A stretch of DNA of 64,000 nt from Novosphingobium sp. B1 (GTDB lineage Bacteria; Pseudomonadota; Alphaproteobacteria; Sphingomonadales; Sphingomonadaceae), in NCBI RefSeq assembly GCF_900176395.1, contig NZ_FWXL01000007.1, positions 171,533-235,532 of the forward strand, given 5' to 3'. Position numbers and translations under genes: made by a program. The notes under the pieces are model-generated. The model saw only the letters and a program-made list of their open reading frames with translations. It had not been told where the DNA came from and searched no databases. This document shows positions 1 through 8,017 of this stretch, in pieces (the stretch's first letter is position 1; each line of letters opens with the position of its first letter).

Positions 1-923
1 TGGTCCTGCAAGGCGCCTGCGACGATTTCCGAAGCCGAAGCCGAACCTTCGTCGATCAGGACGATCATCGGCACGCCCTTGGCGATATCGCCCTTGGTGT
101 CGATCTCGGCCGGATAGACCTCGTTGTCGCGGGCATAGCGGCCACGCTGCGAAACGATGGTGCCCTTGTCGAGGAACAGGTCGGACAGCGCAACGGCCTC
201 GTCCAACAGACCACCCGGGTTGCCGCGCAGGTCGAGCACAAGCCCGGTGACCTTGCCGCCGGTCTTAGCCTTGATCTCGTTCCAGGCACGCTGGACCGAC
301 GCGCCGACATCGGCGCTGAAGCTCGAGACCGAGATCACCCCGACATTGCCCTGAAGCTCCCACTCGACGGGCTTCAGTTCGATGATCTTGCGGGTGACGG
401 CAACGTCGAACGGCTCGTCACGGCCGGGGCGGAAGATGCTGAGCTTGATCGAGGTGCCCGGCACCCCGCGCATCTGGTCCACCGCCTCGTCCAGCGAGCC
501 GCCGTAGATCAGCTTGCCATCGAGGTGCGTGATGAAATCACCCGCCTTGATCCCCGCAAGGTCGGCAGGGCTGCCCTTGGTCGGCGCGATGACCTTGACC
601 GCGCCATCGTCCATTGTCACCGACAGGCCCAGCCCACCATAAGACCCTTCGGTCTGGGTACGCAGGTTCTCGAAATCGCGGACGTCGAGATAGCTGCTGT
701 GGGGATCGAGCGTGGCAAGCATGCCGTCGATCGCGCCCTTCAGCAGCTTGTCGTCGTCCACCGGCTCGACATAGTTGGCCTTGATGCGTTCATAGACCGC
801 GATCAGCTTTCCGAATTCGGGGCCGGTCTTGGCATCGACAGCGGCAAGACCGGTGGTGGTGGCCGGAATCAGGGCTACGGCGGTGACCAGCGCGGTCGCG
901 CGCAGCAGGGGAGCGAACTTCAT
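1..923 (-). CDS. ctpA: C-terminal processing peptidase, S41 family (partial, C-terminus outside window)
   Basis: This is a periplasmic serine protease of the tail-specific/carboxyl-terminal processing family, which trims envelope proteins. About 300 residues are visible. The N-terminus is a hydrophobic signal segment beginning MKFAPLLRATALV. A PDZ-type domain follows, with the usual glycine-rich stretch 'SYGGLGLSV' at roughly residues 75-85. The S41 core contains 'LDLRGNPGGLLDEAV' and the catalytic-serine region 'GSASASEIVAGAL' just before the window edge. An in-frame upstream ATG at 956 is possible; I prefer 923 because it gives a normal signal peptide. It is the last visible gene of the minus-strand proA-nadD-rsfS-rlmH-envC-ctpA run, and the envC-ctpA pairing is typical of alphaproteobacteria. 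The catalytic lysine lies near the left edge and was not checked further. Confidence 0.93.
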   Translation of the reverse strand, partial: MKFAPLLRATALVTAVALIPATTTGLAAVDAKTGPEFGKLIAVYERIKANYVEPVDDDKLLKGAIDGMLATLDPHSSYLDVRDFENLRTQTEGSYGGLGLSVTMDDGAVKVIAPTKGSPADLAGIKAGDFITHLDGKLIYGGSLDEAVDQMRGVPGTSIKLSIFRPGRDEPFDVAVTRKIIELKPVEWELQGNVGVISVSSFSADVGASVQRAWNEIKAKTGGKVTGLVLDLRGNPGGLLDEAVALSDLFLDKGTIVSQRGRYARDNEVYPAEIDTKGDIAKGVPMIVLIDEGSASASEIVAGALQD

Positions 924-1047
924 CTGCCCAAGGGCCTTTCGCGTGGAAGCGTTCATTGCAGCCGTTGTATAGGGCTGCGCGAATTAACGCCAGATGAGGT
1001 TTTGGGGCAGGGGGCGCCCAGTTGGACAAGCCCTGCATGCGCCCAGG

Positions 1048-2265
1048 TCAGCCGCTCACCTGGTTCAGCGGGTTGACCGGCGCGCCATCGCGCCGCAACT
1101 CCACCCCCAACACGGGGCGACCGGGGCCGGTGGTGCCGATCGGCGATCCCTGCACGACCTTCTCTCCGGTCAGCGCGGCAATGCTGCCAAGATTGGTCAC
1201 GAGCGTGGTCCAGCCACCATCGTGTTCGATGATCACGATGCTGCCGTAGCCGCGATAGGGCCCGGCAAAGGCCACCCGTCCTGCTGCAGGCGAGACCACC
1301 TGCGCCGCCGCTGCGGTGGCGATCGCTATGCCCTTGGACGGCCCGGTCGGCGTGGCCGCTCCGAAGCCGGCGACCAGTCTGCCGGCAACCGGCATGATCC
1401 ATGGCAGGCGCGGCGCGGCAGTGGCGAGAATTGGCGGTGGAGCATCGGCCACGCGCAACACTTCGCCCGGGCGGCTGGGCGGCAGGATCGGGCCGGGCAG
1501 CGCCGCAAGGCTTGCCCGCAACGCCCCGTCCTCTTCCAGCCTGCCGACAAGCGAGGTCAGGTCGCGGGTCTGTTCGGCCAAGGCCATCGCACGGTCAGCC
1601 TCGCGGCTGGCCACGCCTTGGGCATTGCGCGAGGCAAGGCGCTGCCGGCTTTCCAGTGCGGCAAGTTCGGTACGGCGCTGGCCGAGCACCTTCTCGCCAT
1701 CGCGCAATTGCGTGGCGGCAAGGCGAGCGGCGTCCTGAAGCTTGCGCCCGCGTACGATCTCGGCACGCAGGCCAGCGGTGCGGCGGCGCACTTCGGGCAA
1801 CATGGTTTCCATGACCGCACGCAGGTAGATCGTGTCACGAAGGGATTCCGAACGCACCAGGCCGAAGGCCAGCGGGCGCCGCGCCATCATCTGCAACGCG
1901 GCGGTCAGCCGCACCACCGGTTCCTGCCGTTGCGCCATCTTGCCGCGCAGAGTCTCACGCTGGCGGTCGATCAGCATGATCTTTGCCTGCGCCAGCTGGA
2001 TCTCGGCCTCGGATTGCTGGATGCGCGCGGCAACGGCTGCCGCTTCGCGCGCGGTGCGATCGGCCTCTGCGGTGGCCTTGCGGGCGGCCTTTTCGAGATG
2101 TTCGGCACGGGCGCGCGATTGGGCGAGGGCCTGGCCTGCACGCCGCAGCACTTCGCCCGCTTCACCTGCATCGGCGTAAGGCGCCGCCTGCTGCGCCGTG
2201 GCCTGCCACGTTGCGACACCGGCAAGGCCCAGACACATGAAAATGAACGCGAGGCGTGACGTCAT
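1048..2265 (-). CDS. envC: EnvC-like murein hydrolase activator with degenerate LytM/M23 domain
   Basis: A secreted coiled-coil protein of 405 residues. The chosen start (MTSRLAFIFMCLGLAG) gives a signal peptide; an in-frame ATG/GTG-type start 54 bases upstream would not. Residues about 30-260 are charged and heptad-like, consistent with a long coiled coil. The C-terminal ~120 residues are a LytM fold, but the metal ligands are missing: 'SKGIAIAT' replaces the HxGxD motif and 'VLGVELRRDG' replaces HLHFE. This matches the EnvC/NlpD group, which activates amidases instead of cutting peptidoglycan. It sits 7 bases after rlmH and just before ctpA on the same strand. Family assignment is strong; the amidase partner is not in this window. 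Confidence 0.88.
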   Translation of the reverse strand: MTSRLAFIFMCLGLAGVATWQATAQQAAPYADAGEAGEVLRRAGQALAQSRARAEHLEKAARKATAEADRTAREAAAVAARIQQSEAEIQLAQAKIMLIDRQRETLRGKMAQRQEPVVRLTAALQMMARRPLAFGLVRSESLRDTIYLRAVMETMLPEVRRRTAGLRAEIVRGRKLQDAARLAATQLRDGEKVLGQRRTELAALESRQRLASRNAQGVASREADRAMALAEQTRDLTSLVGRLEEDGALRASLAALPGPILPPSRPGEVLRVADAPPPILATAAPRLPWIMPVAGRLVAGFGAATPTGPSKGIAIATAAAAQVVSPAAGRVAFAGPYRGYGSIVIIEHDGGWTTLVTNLGSIAALTGEKVVQGSPIGTTGPGRPVLGVELRRDGAPVNPLNQVSG

Positions 2266-2272
2266 GCCGCCA

Positions 2273-2698
2273 CTATCCCTCGCGGTGATAGGGATGGCCA
2301 GCAAGAATGCTGGTCGCACGCCAGAGCTGTTCGGCCAGCATGGCGCGGGCCATCATGTGCGGCCAGGTCGCCTTGCCGAACGCGATCAGAAGATCGGCGG
2401 ATTCGCGCAAGGGATCATCATGACCGTCCGCAGCGCCGATCAGGAACCGCGTTTCGCGCACGCCATCGTCGCGCCAGCGGCCCAGGATCGCGGCGAATTC
2501 GCTGGAGGTCAGCTGCTTGCCGCGCTCGTCGAGGGCGACTGTGCGGGCAGGTGTCTGCGATGGCGGTGGGACGGTGCCGCCGCGGTCGGGCAGCTCCGTC
2601 ATCTTCCAGCCCCACGAAATGCGCTTGGCATAGCGCTCGACCAGCTCCGCCTCCGGCGACCGGCCAATCTTCCCGCGGGCGATGACGTGGAGCAGCAT
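2273..2698 (-). CDS. rlmH: 23S rRNA (pseudouridine-1915 N3) methyltransferase RlmH
   Basis: A SPOUT-fold methyltransferase that modifies pseudouridine 1915 in helix 69 of 23S rRNA, using S-adenosylmethionine. The protein is 141 residues, normal for the family (about 155 in E. coli). It begins MLLHVIARGKIGRSPEAELV and carries 'RKRISWGWK'-like basic residues near the N-terminus, 'LDERGKQLTSSEFA' in the middle and 'FLIGAADGHDD', the knot-forming SAM loop, at about residues 95-105. The C-terminus 'RAMLAEQLWRATSILAGHPYHREG' shows the family's conserved HPYHR ending. It lies between rsfS and envC in the usual alphaproteobacterial order, 7 bases ahead of envC, so co-transcription is likely. Confidence 0.95.
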   Translation of the reverse strand: MLLHVIARGKIGRSPEAELVERYAKRISWGWKMTELPDRGGTVPPPSQTPARTVALDERGKQLTSSEFAAILGRWRDDGVRETRFLIGAADGHDDPLRESADLLIAFGKATWPHMMARAMLAEQLWRATSILAGHPYHREG

Positions 2699-2869
2699 GG
2701 AAGCGGTCTAGCGGGATTTACACCGCAAGAGAATCCCTTGAGGAAAAGCAGCGGCACCAGACCGCTCCTCCGTGGCGACCACCTCACCGGGTAGGCTTCG
2801 GGTGGTCGGGCCGGGGGAGTGGGCTGGTGCCGCAAGCCCTTGGCGGATGCCAAGGGCGCACTTCACGAA

Positions 2870-3262
2870 TCACGCCGCGCCAGCGTCTCCGAAGGCCCAC
2901 ATGCGCTCGAGGTTGTAGAACGTGCGCACTTCTGGGCGGAAGAGGTGAACGACCACGTCGCCCGCATCGATGAGCACCCAGTCCGCCGCCGGAAGACCTT
3001 CGATCCGCACGTGGCCGAAACCGCCGTGCTTGATCCGCTCGGACAGCTTCTGTGCCATGGCGGCGACCTGCCGGGTGGAGCGGCCCGAGGCGATCACCAT
3101 GTAATCGGCAACGGAGCTCTTGCCTTCGAGCGGGATGGAAACCACCTCCTGCGCCTGATCATCGTCAAGCGATTGCAGCACGAGATCGTGCAGCGCGGCA
3201 GGGGTGTAAGGGGTTTTGGGAGCGGTGCCGGCATTGGCCGACAGCGGTTGTACGCTGGTCAT
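2870..3262 (-). CDS. rsfS: Ribosome silencing factor RsfS
   Basis: A 130-residue Iojap/RsfS family protein. Such proteins bind ribosomal protein L14 (uL14) and block joining of the ribosomal subunits when nutrients are scarce. Recognisable pieces are 'LDDDQAQEVVSIPL' near residue 33, 'VADYMVIASGRSTRQVAAMA' in the core and 'DWVLIDAGDVVVHLF' with 'RTFYNLERMW' at the C-terminus, which is diagnostic for the family. The first ~20 residues are poorly conserved. It follows nadD by about 110 bases and precedes rlmH by 171 bases. The nadD-rsfS-rlmH order is common across bacteria. Confidence 0.95.
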   Translation of the reverse strand: MTSVQPLSANAGTAPKTPYTPAALHDLVLQSLDDDQAQEVVSIPLEGKSSVADYMVIASGRSTRQVAAMAQKLSERIKHGGFGHVRIEGLPAADWVLIDAGDVVVHLFRPEVRTFYNLERMWAFGDAGAA

Positions 3263-3371
3263 GATGCGCGAAATGGCCTCCGTGGCTCAAGAGTCAAGTG
3301 ATAACGGTTGGAACGCGCAAGAGTTTCTATGCTCCGCACCCAGGCGGAACATGGATCAAGGTGTTGCGCGC

Positions 3372-4061
3372 TCAGGATTTTCCTCGCTTTACGAGACGAT
3401 GCGTAACCGCATCGCGCAGCGCCGCCTGTGCGTAGCGGCGGGACCAGTCCGGATCTCTTGCGCGAATCGCGCTGGCAGACCGTTGGTCGGGATCGAAGCG
3501 AAGAATGGTCAGCGCCGGAGCGCTCCGCATTGCGCCGGAGACGAACTGTCCGGGCCGCTGGCGCCAGCGGCGCAGCCAGGCCATGGCAGGGCTTGCCAGG
3601 GCATCCGAATCATAACCCGGACGCGCGATCACCGCAATCGGCATCTCACGTGCGATCTGCCGCCAGTGCTTCCACCTGTGGAACTGCGCGAGGTTGTCGG
3701 CCCCCATCAGCCAGACGAAGCGCCGCCTGGGGTACCGCCGCCTGATCGCGCGCAGGGTGTCGACCGTGAATCGCGTCCCCAGTTCGCGCTCGATCGCGGT
3801 GGCGCGGATCGGGGCATTGCGGCTCTGCCGCTGTGCCGAGGCCAGTCGCGCCTCGAGCGGCGCCATGCCTTCGACCGGCTTCAATACGTTGCCGGGCGAG
3901 ACCAGCCACCACACCTCGTCCAGCCCCAGCGCCGAAATCGCGAAGAGCGTGACGCGGCGGTGGCCGCCGTGCGCGGGATTGAAGCTGCCGCCGAACAGGC
4001 CAGTCAGGGGCGCGGCGGGATTTCTCAGGGCCTGACCTGCCCCGAGCCGCGCACGAGCCAC
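3372..4061 (-). CDS. nadD: Nicotinate-nucleotide adenylyltransferase NadD
   Basis: This enzyme makes deamido-NAD from nicotinate mononucleotide and ATP, the penultimate step of NAD synthesis. At 229 residues it is of normal length. The nucleotidyltransferase signature GxFxPxHxGH appears as '[16 protein letters not shown]' at residues 22-37, and the C-terminal '[12 protein letters not shown]' matches the family's ISxTxIR motif. The start used is a GTG overlapping the end of proA by 37 bases; no good ATG lies nearer the motif. Overlap with proA suggests translational coupling. NadA is elsewhere in this window (33512-34510), so de novo NAD synthesis genes occur at two places. Confidence 0.93.
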   Translation of the reverse strand: MARARLGAGQALRNPAAPLTGLFGGSFNPAHGGHRRVTLFAISALGLDEVWWLVSPGNVLKPVEGMAPLEARLASAQRQSRNAPIRATAIERELGTRFTVDTLRAIRRRYPRRRFVWLMGADNLAQFHRWKHWRQIAREMPIAVIARPGYDSDALASPAMAWLRRWRQRPGQFVSGAMRSAPALTILRFDPDQRSASAIRARDPDWSRRYAQAALRDAVTHRLVKRGKS

Positions 4062-5302
4062 TTATAGGTTGTCAGCCCTTCCAGAGCGACCGGACCGCGT
4101 GCGTGGAGCCGGCCCGTGGCAATGCCGATTTCCGCGCCGAGGCCGAATTCGCCGCCGTCGGCAAACTGGCTCGAGGCGTTGTGCATGACGATCGCGCTGT
4201 CGACTTCGGTGAGGAAGCGGTCGGCCACGGCCTGCTCCTCGGTGACAATGGCGTCGGTATGGCCCGAGGCGTGGGCAGAGACGTGCGCCAGCGCTTCGTC
4301 CAGCCCATCGACCACGGCGACCGAGAGGATCGCGTCGAGATACTCGGTGTCCCAGTCATTGGCGGCCACAGGCACGATGCGCGGGTCGATGGCGCGGGCG
4401 CGGGCATCGCCGCGCAGTTCGCACCTTGCATCGAGCAGCGGTTTGACGAGCCCGTGCGGATCGGGATAGGTCGCATCGATCAGCAGCGTTTCCATCGCGC
4501 CGCAAATGCCTGTGCGGCGCATCTTGGCGTTGAGCACGATGGCCTTGGCCATGGCCGGATCGGCTGCGGCGTGGACGAAGGTGTGGTTGATCCCGTCGAG
4601 GTGGGCAAGCACCGGCACGCGGGCATCGGCCTGCACGCGAGCGACAAGGCTCTTGCCCCCGCGCGGCACGATCATGTCGATCAGGCCGGCGGCCGCGAGC
4701 ATGGCGCCAACGGCGGCACGGTCCTGCGTCGGCATGAGCTGCACCGCCTCGGCGGGCACGCCGCCTTCGACCAGCCCTGCAACCAGTGCCTCGTGAATGG
4801 CGCGGTTGGAATGGACCGCTTCGGAGCCGCCGCGCAGGATCGTGGCATTGCCCGATCGCACACAAAGCGCGGCGGCGTCGGCAGTCACGTTCGGGCGGCT
4901 TTCATAGATGATGCCGATCACGCCGACCGGGATACGCACACGCTGCAGCACCATGCCGTTGGGACGCGCGGCTTCCGAAATGACTTCGCCGACCGGATCG
5001 GCAAGGCTGGCAACCTGATCGACGGCATCGGCAATGCCAGCCAGGCGTTCCGGCGTGAGCTTCAGGCGATCGAGCATCGCGCCAGTCAGGCCGTTTGCCT
5101 CGCCATTGGCCATGTCCTGCGCGTTGGCGGCAAGGATTTCCGCTTCTGCCGTGCGCAAGGCCGCCGCGGCCAGTTTCAGTGCCCGCTCCTTTGCCGGCGC
5201 ATCCATCCGCGCCAGCTGGCGCTGCGCCGTGCGGGCGGCGCGGGCAAGACCTTCGACCAGATCGGTCATGGATTGGGCGAGCGTGGCGGGCTGGCTGGAC
5301 AT
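4025..5302 (-). CDS. proA: Gamma-glutamyl phosphate reductase ProA
   Basis: The NADPH-dependent second enzyme of proline synthesis, which converts gamma-glutamyl phosphate to glutamate semialdehyde. The protein is 425 residues from [12 protein letters not shown]; an upstream in-frame start at 5347 would add 15 poorly conserved residues. It has the aldehyde dehydrogenase-like fold. '[19 protein letters not shown]' lies at about 105-125, the catalytic cysteine in '[13 protein letters not shown]' at about 240-255, and '[12 protein letters not shown]' with '[19 protein letters not shown]' near the end. It is the first gene of the minus-strand run leading into nadD. Its promoter should lie in 5303-5537, a divergent region rich in GANTC sites. 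Confidence 0.96.
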   Translation of the reverse strand: MSSQPATLAQSMTDLVEGLARAARTAQRQLARMDAPAKERALKLAAAALRTAEAEILAANAQDMANGEANGLTGAMLDRLKLTPERLAGIADAVDQVASLADPVGEVISEAARPNGMVLQRVRIPVGVIGIIYESRPNVTADAAALCVRSGNATILRGGSEAVHSNRAIHEALVAGLVEGGVPAEAVQLMPTQDRAAVGAMLAAAGLIDMIVPRGGKSLVARVQADARVPVLAHLDGINHTFVHAAADPAMAKAIVLNAKMRRTGICGAMETLLIDATYPDPHGLVKPLLDARCELRGDARARAIDPRIVPVAANDWDTEYLDAILSVAVVDGLDEALAHVSAHASGHTDAIVTEEQAVADRFLTEVDSAIVMHNASSQFADGGEFGLGAEIGIATGRLHARGPVALEGLTTYKWLVRGSGQVRP

Positions 5303-5347
5303 GGGTGCCCCAGTAGCACCGGCATGTAAGGCTGTCATCCTTCCCAC

Positions 5348-5449
5348 GATTCGCTACGGGATCGTGCCTGTGGTGAGAACGGTCACAACGATTCAAACGA
5401 TTCATCGGGGGACTCACACGTTTCAACGCGCTCGGACCGATTCCGATTC
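5348..5449. promoter_or_regulatory. GANTC-rich divergent regulatory region between proA and the M23-bactofilin operon
   Basis: Six GANTC pentamers fall in 102 bases (starting at 5348, 5390, 5399, 5411, 5439 and 5445). Two of them are inside an exact tandem duplication of AACGATTCA at 5387-5395 and 5396-5404. GANTC is the site methylated by CcrM, and in alphaproteobacteria GcrA uses such methylated sites near promoters. The position between two divergent genes is suitable for regulation. Function is inferred from site density only; no -35/-10 pair was assigned. Confidence 0.5.
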
Positions 5450-5537
5450 GCCAGTCGGGAACCCGATCGCTAACCCGCGCCGCGACGGGATCTGAATTAA
5501 CCAAACCACGCAGAAAAACGACGGGGGTCGCCTGCCT

Positions 5538-6752
5538 GTGCCATCGATCAAGCCTGCCCGCTTAAGGGCTGCGCCAGCCATGGCCAGCGCCTTGGCGAGC
5601 GTCAGAAGCTGGTTCCCCGAGCGCGAGTTCTTCATGCGCTCGCAGGGCCAAGTCCGCTTCATCCGCATTTCCTCGCGCCTGCAGATGGGGGTTGCCGCCG
5701 GCATTGCCGGAGCCGTGCTGCTGTGGCTGATCGTCATGGCGGCAACGCTGTTTTCGCAATTCACCGCCGCGCGCGATCACGCCGCGCTGCTTGAACGCGA
5801 GGCCGCCGTGGCATCGGCCGAAAGCCGCGTGAAGAAGTACCGCGGCGGCCTTGAAGGCGTCGCCGACGATCTCGCTCGCCGTCAGGACTTCATCGAGAAG
5901 GCTATCGAAGGCACCATAGGCGAACTGCCCCGGGACCTGCCGCAAGGCACCGTGTCGGACAGCAGCGGTGAAGCCGAAAAGACCGTGCGCAAGATTTCGA
6001 TGGTCTTGCCCGAAGCAAGGCGCCTTGCCGAAGTGGAAGCGCGCCAGCTTGCCTTCATCGAACGCCTGACGCGATTTGCCGATGCCCGCGCCGTGCAGGC
6101 CGAAACCGCGATCCGCCGCGTCGGCCTCAATCCGGCAATGTTGCGCGCATCAACGCGCGAAGCGCAGGCCGGAAACGGAATGGGCGGTCCGCTGATCCGC
6201 CTGTTCACCGGCAGCGACGAAAGCGTCGATCCGCGCTTTGCCCGCCTTGGCGCCAGCCTTGAGCGGATGGCGGAGCTAGAGAAGGGCTTGCGGCGCATCC
6301 CCAACACCCTGCCCGCGAGCCTTGAATATATCTCGAGCGGCTTCGGCTATCGCTCCGACCCGTTCACCGGCGGCGCGGCCTTCCACGCCGGGCTCGATTT
6401 CCGCGGTCCGGTGGGCGCACCGATCTATGCCGCTGCTGCCGGCGCGGTCAGCTTCGTAGGCCAGCGCCAGGGCTATGGTAATGTCGTCGAGGTCAGCCAT
6501 GGCAACGGCCTGATGACCCGTTACGCCCACATGTCGCGTACCGAAGCGCGGATCGGCCAGAAAGTCGATGCCGGTGGCGAGATCGGCAAGATCGGCAACA
6601 CCGGGCGCTCGACCGGGCCCCATCTCCATTTCGAAGTGCGGATCAACGATCGTCCGGTCAATCCGCGCCCCTTCCTTGAGGCAAACAGGCATGTTCAGGA
6701 AATCAGCGCCGGAAACGTCGCGCACCACATCAACGTTTCTGGCGGGGAGTAA
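5538..6752 (+). CDS. M23 family metallopeptidase (LytM-type endopeptidase), membrane anchored
   Basis: A peptidoglycan DD-endopeptidase of 404 residues from a GTG start; an in-frame ATG at 5580 would give 390 residues and is equally plausible. A single transmembrane helix lies at about residues 54-76 ('GIAGAVLLWLIVMAATLF'), so the rest faces the periplasm. A helical, charged region follows (about 80-245). The LytM domain at about 260-390 has intact zinc ligands: 'AAFHAGLDFRG' (H and D) and 'GPHLHFEVRI' (HxH). The gene is followed 7 bases later by a bactofilin gene, a pairing known from other bacteria in which bactofilins localise M23 peptidases and shape the cell. It differs from the 1048-2265 gene, whose metal site is lost. 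Confidence 0.93.
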   Translation: MPSIKPARLRAAPAMASALASVRSWFPEREFFMRSQGQVRFIRISSRLQMGVAAGIAGAVLLWLIVMAATLFSQFTAARDHAALLEREAAVASAESRVKKYRGGLEGVADDLARRQDFIEKAIEGTIGELPRDLPQGTVSDSSGEAEKTVRKISMVLPEARRLAEVEARQLAFIERLTRFADARAVQAETAIRRVGLNPAMLRASTREAQAGNGMGGPLIRLFTGSDESVDPRFARLGASLERMAELEKGLRRIPNTLPASLEYISSGFGYRSDPFTGGAAFHAGLDFRGPVGAPIYAAAAGAVSFVGQRQGYGNVVEVSHGNGLMTRYAHMSRTEARIGQKVDAGGEIGKIGNTGRSTGPHLHFEVRINDRPVNPRPFLEANRHVQEISAGNVAHHINVSGGE

Positions 6753-6759
6753 CACGACC

Positions 6760-7110
6760 ATGGCCGCAACTTTTTCCGTGCTGGGCGCCGATCTTGCCGT
6801 GAAGGGCGATCTGTCCGCCACGGCCGACCTGCACATCGACGGCAGCGTCGAAGGTGACATCACCTGCGCCTCGCTGGTGCAGGGAGAGAAGAGCACAGTG
6901 ACCGGCGCGATCAAGGCGCAGAGCGCACGGCTTTCGGGCACGGTGCACGGCTCGATCGAGGCGGGCGAACTGGTGATCCTCAAGAGCGCGCGAATCCACG
7001 GCGATGTCACTTATGACGCGCTGACCATCGAGCAGGGCGCACAGGTCGATGGCCGCTTTGCCCATCGCGTGAAGACCGGCGAGGAACCTTCGCTCACCTT
7101 GGTCAGCTAG
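6760..7110 (+). CDS. Bactofilin family cytoskeletal protein
   Basis: A small polymer-forming cytoskeletal protein of 116 residues with the beta-helical bactofilin core. Short repeating hydrophobic-glycine units are visible, such as 'VLGADLAVKGDLSA', 'HIDGSVEGDITC', 'VTGAIKAQSARLSGTVHGSIEAGELVILKSARIHGDV' (split here only for description) and 'LTIEQGAQVDGRF'. The start ATG at 6760 lies 7 bases after the M23 gene stop, so the two are almost certainly co-transcribed and probably work together in positioning cell-wall cleavage. The terminal 'HRVKTGEEPSLTLVS' is a short tail. A stem-loop terminator follows at 7169. Confidence 0.93.
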   Translation: MAATFSVLGADLAVKGDLSATADLHIDGSVEGDITCASLVQGEKSTVTGAIKAQSARLSGTVHGSIEAGELVILKSARIHGDVTYDALTIEQGAQVDGRFAHRVKTGEEPSLTLVS

Positions 7111-7168
7111 GCCCGCCAAACAAAAACTTGCTGATTCGCCATTCCCGGCTTACATCGGCAGGGTTCAA

Positions 7169-7197
7169 GGCCGCTCCGAAAGGGGCGGCCCTTATTG
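7169..7197 (+). terminator. Rho-independent terminator after bactofilin
   Basis: GGCCGCTCC and GGGGCGGCC form a 9-bp stem with one G-T pair and a GAAA tetraloop, followed by CTTATTGT. It lies 59 bases after the bactofilin stop and before trcR. The T-rich tract is short, so termination may be partial and trcR may be read through. Confidence 0.65.
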
Positions 7198-7238
7198 TAT
7201 CCGCTTTTCGCGGGACCGCTTTTTTCGGGAGATTGTCC

Positions 7239-7943
7239 GTGAGCAACCAGCCCACGTATCCGCTGATGCCGCACGCCACCGCGTCCTGGCTCGTTGACAA
7301 CACCGCGCTGACCTTCGAGCAGATCGCCGAGTTCTGCGGGCTGCACATCCTTGAAGTGCAGGCCATGGCCGATGACCTTGCCGGGCAGAAGTACACCGGG
7401 CGCGATCCGCTGCACTCGGGCGAACTCAACCAGGCCGAGATCGACAAGGGCCAGGCGAATCCGGAATACAAGCTCAAGATGCAGCGCGCGCCGCTCTCGG
7501 TCAGCCGCACCAAGGGCCCGCGGTACACCCCGGTCTCCAAGCGTCAGGACAAGCCGGACGGCATCGCCTGGATCCTGCGCAACCATCCCGAAGTTTCGGA
7601 CGCGCAGATCGGCAAGCTGATCGGCACCACGCGCACCACCATCGCCGCGATCCGCGATCGCAGCCACTGGAACATCGGCAACATCAACCCGAAGGACCCG
7701 GTAACGCTGGGCCTGTGCTCGCAGCGTGAACTCGATTCGCTGGTCGCCAAGGCTGCCAAGAAGGCTGGCATCGAAGACAATGGCGAAGCCGCGCTGCGCC
7801 TTGGTACCGACCGCGAGGCCCTGATCGAGGAACTGCGTGCCGAGCGTCAGGCCTCGGCCAAGGCCGCATCGGAAGCCGCGCAGGAAGCAGAAGCCGCCGC
7901 ATGGCTTGCTGCCCGCCGCGCCGAGGGCATCTCGGACAGCTGA
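7239..7943 (+). CDS. trcR: Cell-cycle transcriptional regulator TrcR (DUF1013)
   Basis: A 234-residue protein of the alphaproteobacteria-specific DUF1013/TrcR family, thought to act as a transcription regulator linked to the cell cycle. The GTG start at 7239 gives MSNQPTYPLMPHATASWLVD, the typical family N-terminus. Two helix-turn-helix-like stretches are visible: 'LTFEQIAEFCGLHILEVQAMAD' (read in parts, residues about 25-46) and 'VSDAQIGKLIGTTRTTIAAIRDRSHWN' (about 115-140). The C-terminal ~40 residues are alanine/glutamate rich and look like a coiled or disordered tail. It is a single-gene unit bounded by hairpins at 7169 and 7969. Confidence 0.9.
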   Translation: MSNQPTYPLMPHATASWLVDNTALTFEQIAEFCGLHILEVQAMADDLAGQKYTGRDPLHSGELNQAEIDKGQANPEYKLKMQRAPLSVSRTKGPRYTPVSKRQDKPDGIAWILRNHPEVSDAQIGKLIGTTRTTIAAIRDRSHWNIGNINPKDPVTLGLCSQRELDSLVAKAAKKAGIEDNGEAALRLGTDREALIEELRAERQASAKAASEAAQEAEAAAWLAARRAEGISDS

Positions 7944-7968
7944 GGTCCGGCTTCACCGACACGAAGAA

Positions 7969-8003
7969 GGGCCGCCCTTGCGAAGGGGCGGCCCTTTTTC
8001 TTT
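7969..8003 (+). terminator. Strong Rho-independent terminator after trcR
   Basis: GGGCCGCCCTT pairs with AAGGGGCGGCCC (one bulged G) around a GCG loop, followed by TTTTTCTTT. It is placed 26 bases after the trcR stop and just before the convergent oxidoreductase gene. Confidence 0.88.
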
Positions 8004-8017
8004 GCGCCGATAAAAAG

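Noticed and set aside
1048..2319. Plus-strand open frame over 994-2259
   Set aside because: It is the shadow of the EnvC-like gene on the other strand; its translation is Arg/Gly-rich low-complexity without motifs.
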